From NCBI GenBank assembly GCA_018817385.1, contig JAHIUA010000015.1, positions 1 to 63,283 of the forward strand: 63,283 nucleotides of DNA, written 5' to 3'. This DNA comes from Pseudomonadota bacterium. Its GTDB lineage: Bacteria; Desulfobacterota; Desulfobulbia; Desulfobulbales; Desulfocapsaceae. A model generated the notes under the pieces. The model was not told where the DNA came from and ran no database searches. It was given only the letters and a program-made list of their open reading frames with translations. The translations under genes were made by a program, and so were the position numbers. Positions 17,385 to 25,676 of the stretch are shown here, one piece after another. The first letter of the stretch is position 1. The number at the start of each line of letters is the position of its first letter.

Positions 17385-18854
17385 TCATGAAAGAGGAAGA
17401 AACACCCTTACCTCAAGCCCCTCACTCTTCTCCACATTGACCATGGCTATTTTTCCACCATGGCGTTTAATTGCCTGATCGGCAATGGCCAGGCCGATAC
17501 CTTCGCCCCCACTCTGGCGGTCTCTTGCACTGGAGACACGATAAAACGGGCGCAGAACAGACTTGATATCTTCTTCGGGAATGCCCGGGCCGTAATCCCG
17601 GATATGGATGACCAGCTGTTCTTTTTCTTCATGAAAAAGAATGGCAGAGCTTAGCTCTACCTCTGTATGTTCTGCTGTATAATAGGCTGCGTTGCGAACG
17701 ATATTCTCAAGTGCCCTTTTCAGGAGCTCTTCAGAAGCCTCTATGGTCACATCTTCTAAAGAGGTAATAACAACACCTTTTGATTTTCCCTGTACTTCAA
17801 AGGTCACATCATCTGCAATTTCCCGCAGCATTGCCGATACCTGCACCGGATTTCTGTCAATCTTCTCCTTCCTGTTTTCTATCCTCGCAAGAGTCAACAA
17901 TTGGCCGACGAGGACATCCAGCTGATTCGATTCTTTCTCTATCCGATCCAGCATTCCTCCGGCTTTAGCCTTATACTCCTTTCTTGCCAGTTCCAGGGCC
18001 ACATTAATACGAGCCAAGGGGGAACGCAATTCATGCGAAATATCGATAAGGAGACGTTTCTGCGACTCAATCAGGTTCTCCATCCGTTCGGCCATATTGT
18101 CAAATTCTCTACCAAGATCAACAAGCTCATTACCCGTGTAACCCGCTATCCCTCCTACTCTTGTTGAAAGATCACCCGCTGCGATTCGTTGGCTTGCCCT
18201 TCTCAGTCTATTAATCGGCGAACTGAACGAACGTGCCAGGCCATAGCAGACTAATCCAGCCATCAGCAACAGAACAAGGCCCCGTACCGCTATATCTCTG
18301 ACGAAAGGCCCCTCCCCTCGTTCTCCCATGACCATGGGAGGTGGCTTCATACCCAGTCCACCAGATAGCAGCTTTCTTTCTCCAAATTCAGGCGGAGGCC
18401 TCATTTGATGTGAACCGACAACCACATATGATGTCCCCTCTGGAGTGATGTATTGTTTGGCAGCGATTAATTTTCCCTCATTTTCTACCGATTGTATGGT
18501 GCCAGACTCTCTGGCCTCAATTGCAAGTTTTTCTGCCCCTGGAGGAAGATATTTGTTTTCTGGAAAAACAATATCATCTATCAAAAGAAAAATTTCCGTT
18601 CTCATGGGGATTTTGATTTCCTCAATATATTTCTCTAGAGCATCTCCCCCCCTGTTTTCGTAGATTACATAGGCAGCCTGTCCGATCAACACGGTTGAAC
18701 TGGCAATATTCGTTTTCAGTTTTTCATGAAACTCGTTGCGGAAGCCTTCAAGCGATTGATGCGAGAATGAATAGGTGACAATACCGCTGATAATACCAGA
18801 CAAGAAGACAGTCAAAAAAAAGCTTATAAACAGTTTGAAGAAAATACCACGCAT
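17385..18854 (-). CDS. CpxA-like sensor histidine kinase
   Basis: A 489-residue inner-membrane kinase. An N-terminal helix (about 7-28), a periplasmic sensor domain of ~150 residues and a second helix (about 187-205) are followed by HAMP (about 205-260). A HisKA box comes next with 'LLIDISHELRSPLARINVALEL' (His about 273). The HATPase has 'NIVRNAAYYT', 'DYGPGIPEED' and 'GEGIGLAIADQAIKRHGG'. The HAMP-to-catalytic region closely parallels E. coli CpxA ('SQRLLSDISHELRTPLTRL', 'FRPFYRTDEARDRESGG'). It is paired with the CpxR-like regulator upstream, but the structured repeat copy 2 separates the two genes. Stimulus unknown; envelope stress is the family expectation. Confidence 0.88.
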   Translation of the reverse strand: MRGIFFKLFISFFLTVFLSGIISGIVTYSFSHQSLEGFRNEFHEKLKTNIASSTVLIGQAAYVIYENRGGDALEKYIEEIKIPMRTEIFLLIDDIVFPENKYLPPGAEKLAIEARESGTIQSVENEGKLIAAKQYITPEGTSYVVVGSHQMRPPPEFGERKLLSGGLGMKPPPMVMGERGEGPFVRDIAVRGLVLLLMAGLVCYGLARSFSSPINRLRRASQRIAAGDLSTRVGGIAGYTGNELVDLGREFDNMAERMENLIESQKRLLIDISHELRSPLARINVALELARKEYKAKAGGMLDRIEKESNQLDVLVGQLLTLARIENRKEKIDRNPVQVSAMLREIADDVTFEVQGKSKGVVITSLEDVTIEASEELLKRALENIVRNAAYYTAEHTEVELSSAILFHEEKEQLVIHIRDYGPGIPEEDIKSVLRPFYRVSSARDRQSGGEGIGLAIADQAIKRHGGKIAMVNVEKSEGLEVRVFLPLS

Positions 18855-18889
18855 ACTACTCCTGACCTTTCCAAAGTGACTTTACTGTC

Positions 18890-18998
18890 TAACACCGGTG
18901 ATGAACGGTAAGCCGGTACTCAGTACAGTACCCCCTTGAGGGGTGTTAGTACCTGAGAAATTCTTTTCAAAAACACGAAAAGAATTTCTCAGGTACTA
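18890..18998. repeat. Structured intergenic repeat, copy 2
   Basis: Second copy of the repeat at 5040-5149. It lies between the CpxR-like and CpxA-like genes. On the minus strand it begins with the TAG stop codon of the regulator. Here the main hairpin is perfect: the arms AGTACCTGAG... and ...CTCAGGTACT pair over 21 bp around an 8-nt loop. AACACC at the inner junction and GGTGTT at the far end form an outer inverted repeat. Confidence 0.85.
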
Positions 18999-19724
18999 AA
19001 CGCCAACATATAAATATCCTACACTGCGAACAGTTTTTATCCGTTCGACTCCATCGACCTGTCTCCCGAGTTTCTTACGCAAACTGCTTATGTGCACATC
19101 AATACTCCGGTCAAACATTGCCAGATTACGCCCAAAAACCCCCCGGGCAAGATCTTCACGTTTGACCACATGACCAACATTTATAATCAATTTTTCCAAC
19201 AAGGAAAATTCTGCCGCAGTCAAAACCACCAGTATCCCCTCTCGCTTCACCGTTCGAGTCCCGAGATCAAGAACAATATCCCCTGTTATCAATTTATCGG
19301 TTTTTTCCCCACTCCATTCATTCCAACCCTCCTCACGCCCCCGCCTCTTGATAGCACGAATCCGGGCAACCAGTTCACGAGGGTTAAACGGCTTTGGCAT
19401 ATAATCATCAGCTCCCATCTCAAGGCCGACAATGCGATCTACTTCCCCCCCCCGAGCCGTCAGCATCAAAATCGGGACCTGTGAGGTGAGTCGGATTTTT
19501 CGCAACACATCAAAACCACTCATACCAGGCAACATGACATCAAGAACAATAAATGAGAAACCATTCGACTGGGCTTTTATCAGCCCGTCCTGAGAGTTAA
19601 ACGCTGTTTCAATGCGATACCCTTCCTGTTGCAGATAACTGGTTAACAAATCACAGAGGTCGACATCATCATCGATGATCAAGATACTGTTTTCTGTTTT
19701 CGCTGTTTCACTGATACTCACCAT
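18996..19724 (-). CDS. CpxR-like OmpR-family response regulator
   Basis: A 242-residue regulator. The receiver has the acidic pair in 'IIDDDVDLCDLL', the phosphoacceptor in 'FIVLDVMLPGMSG' (Asp about 60), and 'LTARGGEVDRIVGLEMGADDYMPKPFNPRELVARIRAI'. That last stretch is strikingly close to E. coli CpxR. The C-terminal winged helix has 'FSLLEKLIINVGHVVKREDLARGVFGRN' and 'SIDVHISSLRKKLG'. ATG start at 19724; a TTG three codons upstream is also open. It probably binds the GTAAA-N5-GTAAA arrays seen at three places in this region, including its own upstream region. Confidence 0.9.
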   Translation of the reverse strand: MVSISETAKTENSILIIDDDVDLCDLLTSYLQQEGYRIETAFNSQDGLIKAQSNGFSFIVLDVMLPGMSGFDVLRKIRLTSQVPILMLTARGGEVDRIVGLEMGADDYMPKPFNPRELVARIRAIKRRGREEGWNEWSGEKTDKLITGDIVLDLGTRTVKREGILVVLTAAEFSLLEKLIINVGHVVKREDLARGVFGRNLAMFDRSIDVHISSLRKKLGRQVDGVERIKTVRSVGYLYVGV

Positions 19725-19936
19725 ACGTTGCAACCTATTATAGAATTGTTGAGTAAAGGTTTCCCTGCAGATGGTAAAAGCTTATCACGCTGCATGCAAT
19801 ATGAGTATCCGAAACTTTACCTTTCTTCACCCAGGGAAAAAGAGACACCAGGGGGAACCAAATAAATTATATTATTATTTTCAGTACATTATAAGATTTT
19901 CTTTTTTCTTTAAAGGAAAAATAGCCTGCCCCCGTT

Positions 19937-19983
19937 CTTTACAAAAATTTACATATCTTTACAAAACTTGCCCGTAACTTAAC
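19937..19983 (-). promoter_or_regulatory. CpxR-box-like direct repeats, site C
   Basis: Read on the minus strand: GTTAAG, a degenerate GGCAAG, then GTAAAG, GTAAAT and GTAAAG, spaced 10-11 bp. The last three give GTAAA-N5-GTAAA-N5-GTAAA. They are about 215 bp upstream of the CpxR-like start and suggest autoregulation. Confidence 0.6.
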
Positions 19984-20010
19984 AGAGTTTGTTTTACAAT
20001 TCGCCGATAA
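19983..20010 (+). promoter_or_regulatory. Sigma-28 (FliA)-like promoter
   Basis: The -10 octamer is exactly GCCGATAA (20003-20010). CAGAGTTT (19983-19990) matches 6 of 8 positions of the -35 TAAAGTTT. The spacer is 12 nt against the usual 11. It lies 80 bp before the EF-hand gene. Confidence 0.5.
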
Positions 20011-20089
20011 TGATCATAGGAGATAACCGATTGTTGGAACCTGCACATTCCCTGCTGCAAGAAACAATAATTTCACCAAGGAGGTCATC

Positions 20090-20539
20090 ATGGTAAGCAG
20101 CATAAGCGGATCCAGTAATATGCTGAGCTCAATGTATAGCCAAAACATGCGAACGCAACTGAGTCCGGAAGAAAAATTCAATGCACTTGATAGCGATGGT
20201 GATGGCGGCCTGAACATATCAGAATTGGAAACAATGACCACAGAAATGGCAGCCATGAGCGGGCAGCAAGCCATCGCTGCCGAAAAAGCACTGGCAACCT
20301 ACGACGCAAACGAGGACGGTACACTTGACATGGACGAGATAGAGAGCATGATGGCTGATCTGAGAGATGAACTCGGGCCTCCTCCCGACATGAAAGCAGG
20401 AGGAACCATGGCAGATGCCCTGGCCTCATATCTGGAAGAAAGTGACGAGAACACCTTAGACACCCTCTTTAAAATCCTTGCCAATCACACAGGCACCAGC
20501 CCAGATGACAGAATAACTGGAGTCGACATCGACATCTAA
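20090..20539 (+). CDS. EF-hand calcium-binding protein
   Basis: A 149-residue acidic protein with two canonical EF-hand loops: LDSDGDGGLNISELE (about 38-52) and YDANEDGTLDMDEIE (about 73-87). No signal peptide. The N-terminus is rich in Ser, Met, Asn and Gln (MVSSISGSSNMLSSMYSQNM), which resembles the disordered export signals of flagellar substrates. The C-terminal ~60 residues are unassigned. Strong RBS (AAGGAGG). A sigma-28-like promoter lies upstream, and flagellar genes follow. Role unknown; a calcium-responsive flagellar or exported protein is a reasonable guess. Confidence 0.85.
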   Translation: MVSSISGSSNMLSSMYSQNMRTQLSPEEKFNALDSDGDGGLNISELETMTTEMAAMSGQQAIAAEKALATYDANEDGTLDMDEIESMMADLRDELGPPPDMKAGGTMADALASYLEESDENTLDTLFKILANHTGTSPDDRITGVDIDI

Positions 20540-20565
20540 AATACCCCATTCTTTTCTCATGTTTA

Positions 20566-20660
20566 ACTGGCGCTGCAGGAGTCTGTCGGCTTGAGAGAAT
20601 CCTAGCGAAAAAAATGAGAGAAAAAGTCTCGCCACTGTTTGCTGGATCAGCGGCAGCAAC
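20566..20660. repeat. Fragment of GGAGYCTGTCGG element
   Basis: GGAGTCTGTCGGCTTGAGAG followed by ATCCTAGCGAAAA. The word TAGCGAAAA and the A/G-rich sequence after it match, in reverse complement, the end of the element at 63146-63283. This looks like one end of that repeat family, with its outer terminal repeat. Confidence 0.5.
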
Positions 20661-20703
20661 GACGGGCCTTACGTCACCAACCTTTACCTTCGGCAATGCA
20701 ACC

Positions 20704-21108
20704 ATGACAAGAGCAGAGTTATTACTGAAAAAATCACTGGGCCACTATCAGGAGATACTGGAAAAGATGGGTGCTATACAATACGCCATGGCAAGTTCTG
20801 ATCCTGAGACAATAAGAACCATATCTGCTGCCATTGACGAAGCACAGGACAAAGCAAAACAGATAGAACAGGAACTAGCTCCGTTTTTTGAACAAGCCCC
20901 AGAACTCCTCCAATCCCCTCAATTTCTTGATCGTCTCTCTTTAATCCGAGCTATCCTCAAATTGACAGATTCACAGACCCCAAGAATAGAGGCCATTATG
21001 GCAATAAATCGGAATGAGATGAGAAAAATTGTCCGTGGGAGAGCAGTCGTGGGTACATATTATCCCTCTGCCGGCAACAAAGGAGGGTTGATCAACAGCT
21101 CGAGCTAA
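20704..21108 (+). CDS. FliT/FlgN-like flagellar chaperone candidate
   Basis: A 134-residue, all-helical protein (MTRAELLLKKSLGHYQEILE...), with a hydrophilic C-terminus 'RNEMRKIVRGRAVVGTYYPS'. Helical length, Gln/Glu/Ala-rich composition and the ending are those of FlgN/FliT-type export chaperones, but sequence identity cannot be judged by eye. The frame is open from ATG 20614, but that region belongs to a repeat fragment, so I place the start at 20704. It follows the EF-hand gene on the same strand and converges with flgL. Confidence 0.6.
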   Translation: MTRAELLLKKSLGHYQEILEKMGAIQYAMASSDPETIRTISAAIDEAQDKAKQIEQELAPFFEQAPELLQSPQFLDRLSLIRAILKLTDSQTPRIEAIMAINRNEMRKIVRGRAVVGTYYPSAGNKGGLINSSS

Positions 21109-21128
21109 ACAGCAGAACTGTAGTATCC

Positions 21129-21281
21129 TTTTAAGGCCACCTCGAAAAATTGCTTTTTTGCCCAAGCTCTTCGTCACAATCAAAAAAACAATGCTCACAT
21201 ATCAACTCGATGCTGCGCTTATTTTTTCGTCTGCTCCTCGATCTTGAACAAAAATTATAATTTTTCAGGGTACCCTCAAGA
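21129..21281. mobile_element. MITE-like element with 23-bp imperfect inverted ends
   Basis: A 153-bp non-coding segment. The left end TTTTAAGGCCACCTCGAAAA and the reverse complement of the right end (TCTTGAGGGTACCCTGAAAA) agree at 17 of 23 positions, including a shared GAAAAATT. It fills the gap between the chaperone candidate and flgL almost exactly. Confidence 0.55.
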
Positions 21282-21285
21282 GATT

Positions 21286-22164
21286 TCACAAATAATCCAT
21301 CAAATTCAGTGCAGAAACCCTCGCTGTAACCTGCATGGTGGCTTCGACAGAGAGTTCCATCTTACTTATCTCAGAAAGGACAGCAGTGAGATCCGCATCT
21401 TGATTTCGTGACAAGGTCTCACGAACCAGAAGCACTGCACTCCCATGCATGGCAATGAGATCATCCATACGGGCACTGGTATTCCCTAAAAAACTCTGCT
21501 GGGTTCTAACCTGCTCAGCAGCATCTTCCAATGGTGTTAACTGACTGGATATCAATGAACTGTCACCAGCCTGCAAGGCGCTTGCAAGCCCCTCAAGGGT
21601 GGCGAAAAGATCAATGGGATCCATGAACAACTCGTCTCCTGTGATATTCTTGGCCACTGTCGTGCCTGGGCTTATTTCGATCATTTTGTGATCACTGGTT
21701 CCATTGTAAACCACCGGCTCCCCTGAGAAAGGAAGGGTCTGATCATTATAGCCAGCAAAAATGTATTTCCCGTCCACCTCTGCATTTGCCAGATCGAGTA
21801 AAGCCTCCTGAAGCTGTTCCACTTCGTTGGCAAGAGTATTGCGGTCAGCCTGTGACAGGGTGTCATTGGCACCTGCAACAGCTATTTCTTTGGCCCTGGT
21901 CATGAGTTCTTCAATCGAATCAATAGAGGTCTCTGCCATTGAAAGACTGTCCTGTAGTGTTTGACAATTTTCAATATACTGTTCCCCCTTCATAATATCA
22001 CTGCGACCACCTATGATTGATTGCACCAGCGAAGGATTATCAGATGCCTTGGCAACCTCCACACCTGTTGACGCTTTCACATAAAGCGCATTCAGCGCAT
22101 TGGAGTTATTGCTCAAGTTGTATTGCAGGACAGTATAAACTGATGCATCTCTGGTAATAATCAT
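21286..22164 (-). CDS. flgL: Flagellar hook-associated protein 3 (hook-filament junction)
   Basis: A 292-residue flagellin-like junction protein. The N-terminal helix 'YNLSNNSNALNALYVKASTGVEVAKASDNPSLVQSII' and the 'ANEVEQLQEALLDLANAEVDGKYIFAGYND' segment are typical of FlgL. The C-terminus has 'LSEISKMELSVEATMQVTARVSALNLMDYL'. ATG start. It is 9 nt after flgK and last in the flgN-flgK-flgL run. Confidence 0.93.
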   Translation of the reverse strand: MIITRDASVYTVLQYNLSNNSNALNALYVKASTGVEVAKASDNPSLVQSIIGGRSDIMKGEQYIENCQTLQDSLSMAETSIDSIEELMTRAKEIAVAGANDTLSQADRNTLANEVEQLQEALLDLANAEVDGKYIFAGYNDQTLPFSGEPVVYNGTSDHKMIEISPGTTVAKNITGDELFMDPIDLFATLEGLASALQAGDSSLISSQLTPLEDAAEQVRTQQSFLGNTSARMDDLIAMHGSAVLLVRETLSRNQDADLTAVLSEISKMELSVEATMQVTARVSALNLMDYL

Positions 22165-22173
22165 GGTTGTCCT

Positions 22174-23568
22174 CTATATTTGCATAAGGGTATCCAGCAT
22201 TTCTTTTACTACTGCCAGGTAATGAGACGCTGCTTCATAGCCAGTCTGATACTGAATGAGGAGCAGCATTTCCTCATCAGTTGAAACCCCGGCTATGGAA
22301 TCCTGCTTATTGTTGAGAGCAATGAGAAGACTACTGCTGTCACTTAACTTCTGCTCATTACTGCTCACCAGAAGGCCAACCTTGGCAGCGATTCGTCCAT
22401 ATTCTCCCGAATAAGTGGATCCATTTATACTTGCAACATCGCGAAGGGCAGTCATGCTGAGGGTCAAACTGTTATCGCCGCTCAAGCCACTGCTCCCCGC
22501 GGCAATCAAGGCGGGATCATCAAAGTTCAGGGCAATAGACGCTGCTGCGCCCTCCCAGGCAGGAGCCGATGGATCGCTTGGGGCAACAAGGGTATACAGA
22601 TCCAATCCAGAGTCACCATTCTGATCAATCCCGGTGACATGTGTTGTGTTCACTGCAGTGGCAATCTCATAGGCCAGCCGATCAATATCATCCTGAATTT
22701 CAGGAATAGTCTCATCACGCACATCATGCAGTCCCTTCAGGGTTCCGCCAAAATCTTCTCCAGCAAGGGAAAAACTTGACTGACCACTTGTCAGAGTTAC
22801 CTGGGCCAGGCCATCAACCCGCTCAACTGAAAAGGTTGAAGCCACATCACCTGTAACCAGAGGCAGGCCATTGTCCAGTTGCAGGCAGGTCATCCCGTTA
22901 CCGGCAGAGTATATTGTGGCACCGCAGCTTTCACTCACCTCCTGCACCAGCAAATCACGTTGATCCCTTAAGGTGTTCGCACTGTCACCGGTCACTTCCG
23001 CCTCCATGATGCTTTGATTGAGTCCGGCTATCTGTTGCAGCTGGTCATTCAAAGAAGGGATCAGTGATTCGATACTGCTGTTGATACTTTCCACCACATC
23101 AGTCAGCTGCTGATTAATCTGGTTAAATCGGCTGGCCAGATCTTCGCCTTCCTGAATAACCTGTTGCCGCTCCGTTGCTCCGGCAGGATTACTGCTCAAG
23201 GTCTCCCAGGCATTAAAGAAGTTATCAATATCGCTGGATAGACTGCTGTCACTGATCTCAAGGATCTGTTCAATGTCGCTCAGCGGGATATCGGCAGCCT
23301 CATACTCTCCATAAACTGCGCTTTGATTGACCAGCTGTTGAATTACAAAAACATCTCCAGCACGATCAATGGTATCAACCGTACTGCCGGTACCATACAG
23401 TAAACCGCCCTGTTGCAGAGGGGTAGAACTGGTTATGGCAGCAGTCTGTTTTGAATAGCCTGTGGTATTGACGTTGGCAATATTATTCCCGGCTACCTGC
23501 ACCCCGGTCTGGTTTACAAAGATACCGCTGGCTCCAGTATGAAGCGAGGTAATCAGGCTTCCCATCAT
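22174..23568 (-). CDS. flgK: Flagellar hook-associated protein 1
   Basis: A 464-residue junction protein that sits on the hook. The N-terminus has 'LHTGASGIFVNQTGVQVAGNNIANVNTTGYSKQ', the rod/hook family motif. The C-terminus has 'LLLIQYQTGYEAASHYLAVVKEMLDTLMQI'. The middle carries the FlgK coiled-coil region 'SINSSIESLIPSLNDQLQQIAGLNQSIMEAE'. Two adjacent ATGs (23568 and 23565) are possible; the first overlaps the TGA of the flgN-like gene, so translation is coupled. Confidence 0.95.
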   Translation of the reverse strand: MMGSLITSLHTGASGIFVNQTGVQVAGNNIANVNTTGYSKQTAAITSSTPLQQGGLLYGTGSTVDTIDRAGDVFVIQQLVNQSAVYGEYEAADIPLSDIEQILEISDSSLSSDIDNFFNAWETLSSNPAGATERQQVIQEGEDLASRFNQINQQLTDVVESINSSIESLIPSLNDQLQQIAGLNQSIMEAEVTGDSANTLRDQRDLLVQEVSESCGATIYSAGNGMTCLQLDNGLPLVTGDVASTFSVERVDGLAQVTLTSGQSSFSLAGEDFGGTLKGLHDVRDETIPEIQDDIDRLAYEIATAVNTTHVTGIDQNGDSGLDLYTLVAPSDPSAPAWEGAAASIALNFDDPALIAAGSSGLSGDNSLTLSMTALRDVASINGSTYSGEYGRIAAKVGLLVSSNEQKLSDSSSLLIALNNKQDSIAGVSTDEEMLLLIQYQTGYEAASHYLAVVKEMLDTLMQI

Positions 23569-23921
23569 ATTTCCCGTTTGAGTATTTTGGGACTGATGCC
23601 CCTGGCGAGCGAACTGCCAGCAGAAGAATACGCGAAGGAACGACGACGGTTATTGTTTTGTCGTAACCCACAGATCAACTTGAGACCGGACTGCAACAAC
23701 AACTCGTTACGCTTATTGTCTCTCTTAATCTTGATGGCCAAGTCAAGGCTTTCCTGATCCACGACTCTCTCAACCTGCTGCATCAATAGAAGTAATGTCT
23801 TTTTTTCATGCTGAATGATAGAGAGTCGCTTCATTTGCGAATAGATAATCGCAGTTCGCTCTCTCACAATTAGGGCATCCAGTACACGTAGATAGTGTTT
23901 GAGTGTTAATTCTGGTTTCAT
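23565..23921 (-). CDS. FlgN-like flagellar export chaperone
   Basis: A 118-residue helical protein. 'LRVLDALIVRERTAIIYSQMKRLSIIQHEKKTLLLLMQQVER' and the C-terminal 'GLRQNNNRRRSFAYSSAGS' resemble the FlgN pattern: a helical body with an amphipathic tail that holds FlgK/FlgL. Its position directly before flgK, with overlapping start and stop, supports the call. ATG start. Confidence 0.8.
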   Translation of the reverse strand: MKPELTLKHYLRVLDALIVRERTAIIYSQMKRLSIIQHEKKTLLLLMQQVERVVDQESLDLAIKIKRDNKRNELLLQSGLKLICGLRQNNNRRRSFAYSSAGSSLARGISPKILKREI

Positions 23922-23939
23922 GGTCTGTTGTCTCCGCTG

Positions 23940-25199
23940 TTAACGTTTCAGATTAAGTAATTCCTGCAGCATTTCATCAGTGGTGGTAATGACTCTCGAG
24001 TTTGCTGTATAGGCATTCTGAATGGTAATCAGATCGACAAATTCTGAGGAGAGATCCACATTGGACAGTTCAAGGGCCTGGATAACCAATGTCCCCTGAG
24101 AAGAGCCTGGATAGCCCAGGGTCGGGTTGCCTGATTCTGTTGTTGCATAAAAAAGACTCCCGCCTGCGCTGTCCAGACCATCGGGATTGGTAAAAGTCGC
24201 CAGTGAGATCATGGCCACTGCAATAGTTTCCCCATTTGAATAGACAGCACTGACAGTGCCGTCGGCAGCGATATCCACCGCGGTCACCTCACCTGAGGCA
24301 TATCCATCCTGATTCTGTGAAAACACAGTTGATTTACTATCAAATTGGGTGGTCTCAAAGTTGAAGGTTATATCTTGGTTCTGATCCGAACCGTTTGCCC
24401 AGGCCAGTGCACCTGTTGCTCCAACTTCCCCTGTGGCAAGATTACCGTTTTCATCAAAAGTAATGACACCGTTCGATACCACCGTAAGATCTTCAGCACC
24501 ACCAGCCGTAAGGTCATCACTGTCCACAGCCAGGTTCCAGGTCCAGGTCTGATCCGCTGTCTTGGTAAAATAACAGGTCGTCAGATGGCTCGTCCCTAAC
24601 GAGTCATAAACCGTGGCGGTGGTCACATAATTCGAGGTGTCATTCGGGACAGCAATATCAAAGGCTCCAAGTATCTCCGAATCGGAGTCAAGATTCGTTT
24701 GCAGGGTGACTTCTGCGGTTTTTTTCGCTGCAATCTGGGCAACATGATCAACTTGGATATCGCCCAGATTGCCATTAACCAGTTCTCCGTCTTCATTATA
24801 AGAAGAACCTTGTACCCGATAGCCATCTGCGGTCACCAGGTAGCCATCCGCATCAAAACTCAAGGAACCATTGCGAGTATACAATTGAACATCGTTTGCA
24901 GAATCACTGACAATTAAAAATCCATCGCCCTGAATCGCCAGGTCGGTGGAGCTTCCGGTGGCCTCAAAGCCGCCTTGACTGAAATCAGTCAACACCGATT
25001 GAATCTGAGACCCTTGACCAACTTCTGAATTTCCACCGGAACTGGCAATATTGGCTGAGAGCAGATCGGCAAAAACGGTTGAACTGCTTTTAAATCCTAC
25101 CGTATTGGTGTTGGCAATATTATTGCCTGTTACTGTCATGGCCTGTGAATTGGTCTGCAACCCGCTGATAGCTGTGTATAAGGTGCTTGAAAGTCCCAT
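23940..25199 (-). CDS. flgE: Flagellar hook protein
   Basis: A 419-residue hook subunit. Starting at ATG 25199 (RBS GAGGAG) it begins MGLSSTLYTAISGLQTNSQA and continues with 'VTGNNIANTNTVGFKSSSTVFADLLS', the rod/hook N-terminal motif. 'QGDGFLIVSD' marks the middle domain. The C-terminus 'LELSNVDLSSEFVDLITIQNAYTANSRVITTTDEMLQELLNLKR' is diagnostic of FlgE. The frame is open to 25403, but the extra N-terminus is unlike the family. Double terminators separate it from flgD, so it probably has its own promoter. Confidence 0.95.
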   Translation of the reverse strand: MGLSSTLYTAISGLQTNSQAMTVTGNNIANTNTVGFKSSSTVFADLLSANIASSGGNSEVGQGSQIQSVLTDFSQGGFEATGSSTDLAIQGDGFLIVSDSANDVQLYTRNGSLSFDADGYLVTADGYRVQGSSYNEDGELVNGNLGDIQVDHVAQIAAKKTAEVTLQTNLDSDSEILGAFDIAVPNDTSNYVTTATVYDSLGTSHLTTCYFTKTADQTWTWNLAVDSDDLTAGGAEDLTVVSNGVITFDENGNLATGEVGATGALAWANGSDQNQDITFNFETTQFDSKSTVFSQNQDGYASGEVTAVDIAADGTVSAVYSNGETIAVAMISLATFTNPDGLDSAGGSLFYATTESGNPTLGYPGSSQGTLVIQALELSNVDLSSEFVDLITIQNAYTANSRVITTTDEMLQELLNLKR

Positions 25200-25676
25200 T
25201 TTTTCTCCTCGGCACCATCGCTGCACTATTCCTGGCCAGACACACAGGAGGCCAAAAAGGCAGCAGCAATAGCATGATTTCATCACCGCAGTCTTTTTAC
25301 TGCGGGCGGTTAATCGCATCCGTGCACTGAAAGATCCCATCCTGGGAGTAGAACAGAATTCCTTTTGAGAGAAATCACAGCGACCTGACCTGCAACAGCT
25401 CAACCCGGAGCATTCGAATCGATGCGGTTTGCTCTACTGTTGCTATCGACAAATATTAACCCTGTTATTTATTGTAGTTAAGTAACCAGAAGAGCTATTT
25501 CGTCTCGTGTTTGTTGTGAAATTGTTCACCTGTAACAGTTTGTCAGCGCGCAGGGGTTGGCAGAGACAAAAAAAGCGGAAATCCTTGCTGCCAAGGATTT
25601 CCGCCTAAATAAAAAATGGCCCCAATCTCTAACAGATTGGGGCTCTCCACATGGTTATTCTTCCAAATTCGTTCAG
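25200..25676. promoter_or_regulatory. flgE upstream region
   Basis: 477 bp between flgE and flgD with no supported gene. The part near flgD holds two terminators. The rest is the probable flgE promoter region; I see no clear sigma-54 or sigma-28 site. Confidence 0.5.
25567..25645 (-). terminator. Tandem terminators after flgD
   Basis: Two hairpins in series on the minus strand. The first has arms GAGCCCCAATCT and AGATTGGGGCC, followed by ATTTTTTATTT. The second has arms GCGGAAATCCTTG and CAAGGATTTCCGC, followed by TTTTTTTG. Together they isolate flgE from flgD transcription. Confidence 0.9.

Larger units (their letters stand above)
19734..20089. promoter_or_regulatory. Divergent promoter region between cpxR-like and EF-hand genes
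   Basis: An AT-rich 356-bp region without a credible ORF. It contains CpxR-like boxes on the minus strand (19937-19983) and a sigma-28-like promoter on the plus strand (about 19983-20010). Confidence 0.6.

Noticed and set aside
25440-25510. Possible sigma-28 promoter for flgE (TAAA ... GTCGATAG on the minus strand)
   Set aside because: Only 6 of 8 in the -10 and the spacing is 2 nt too long; too weak to claim.
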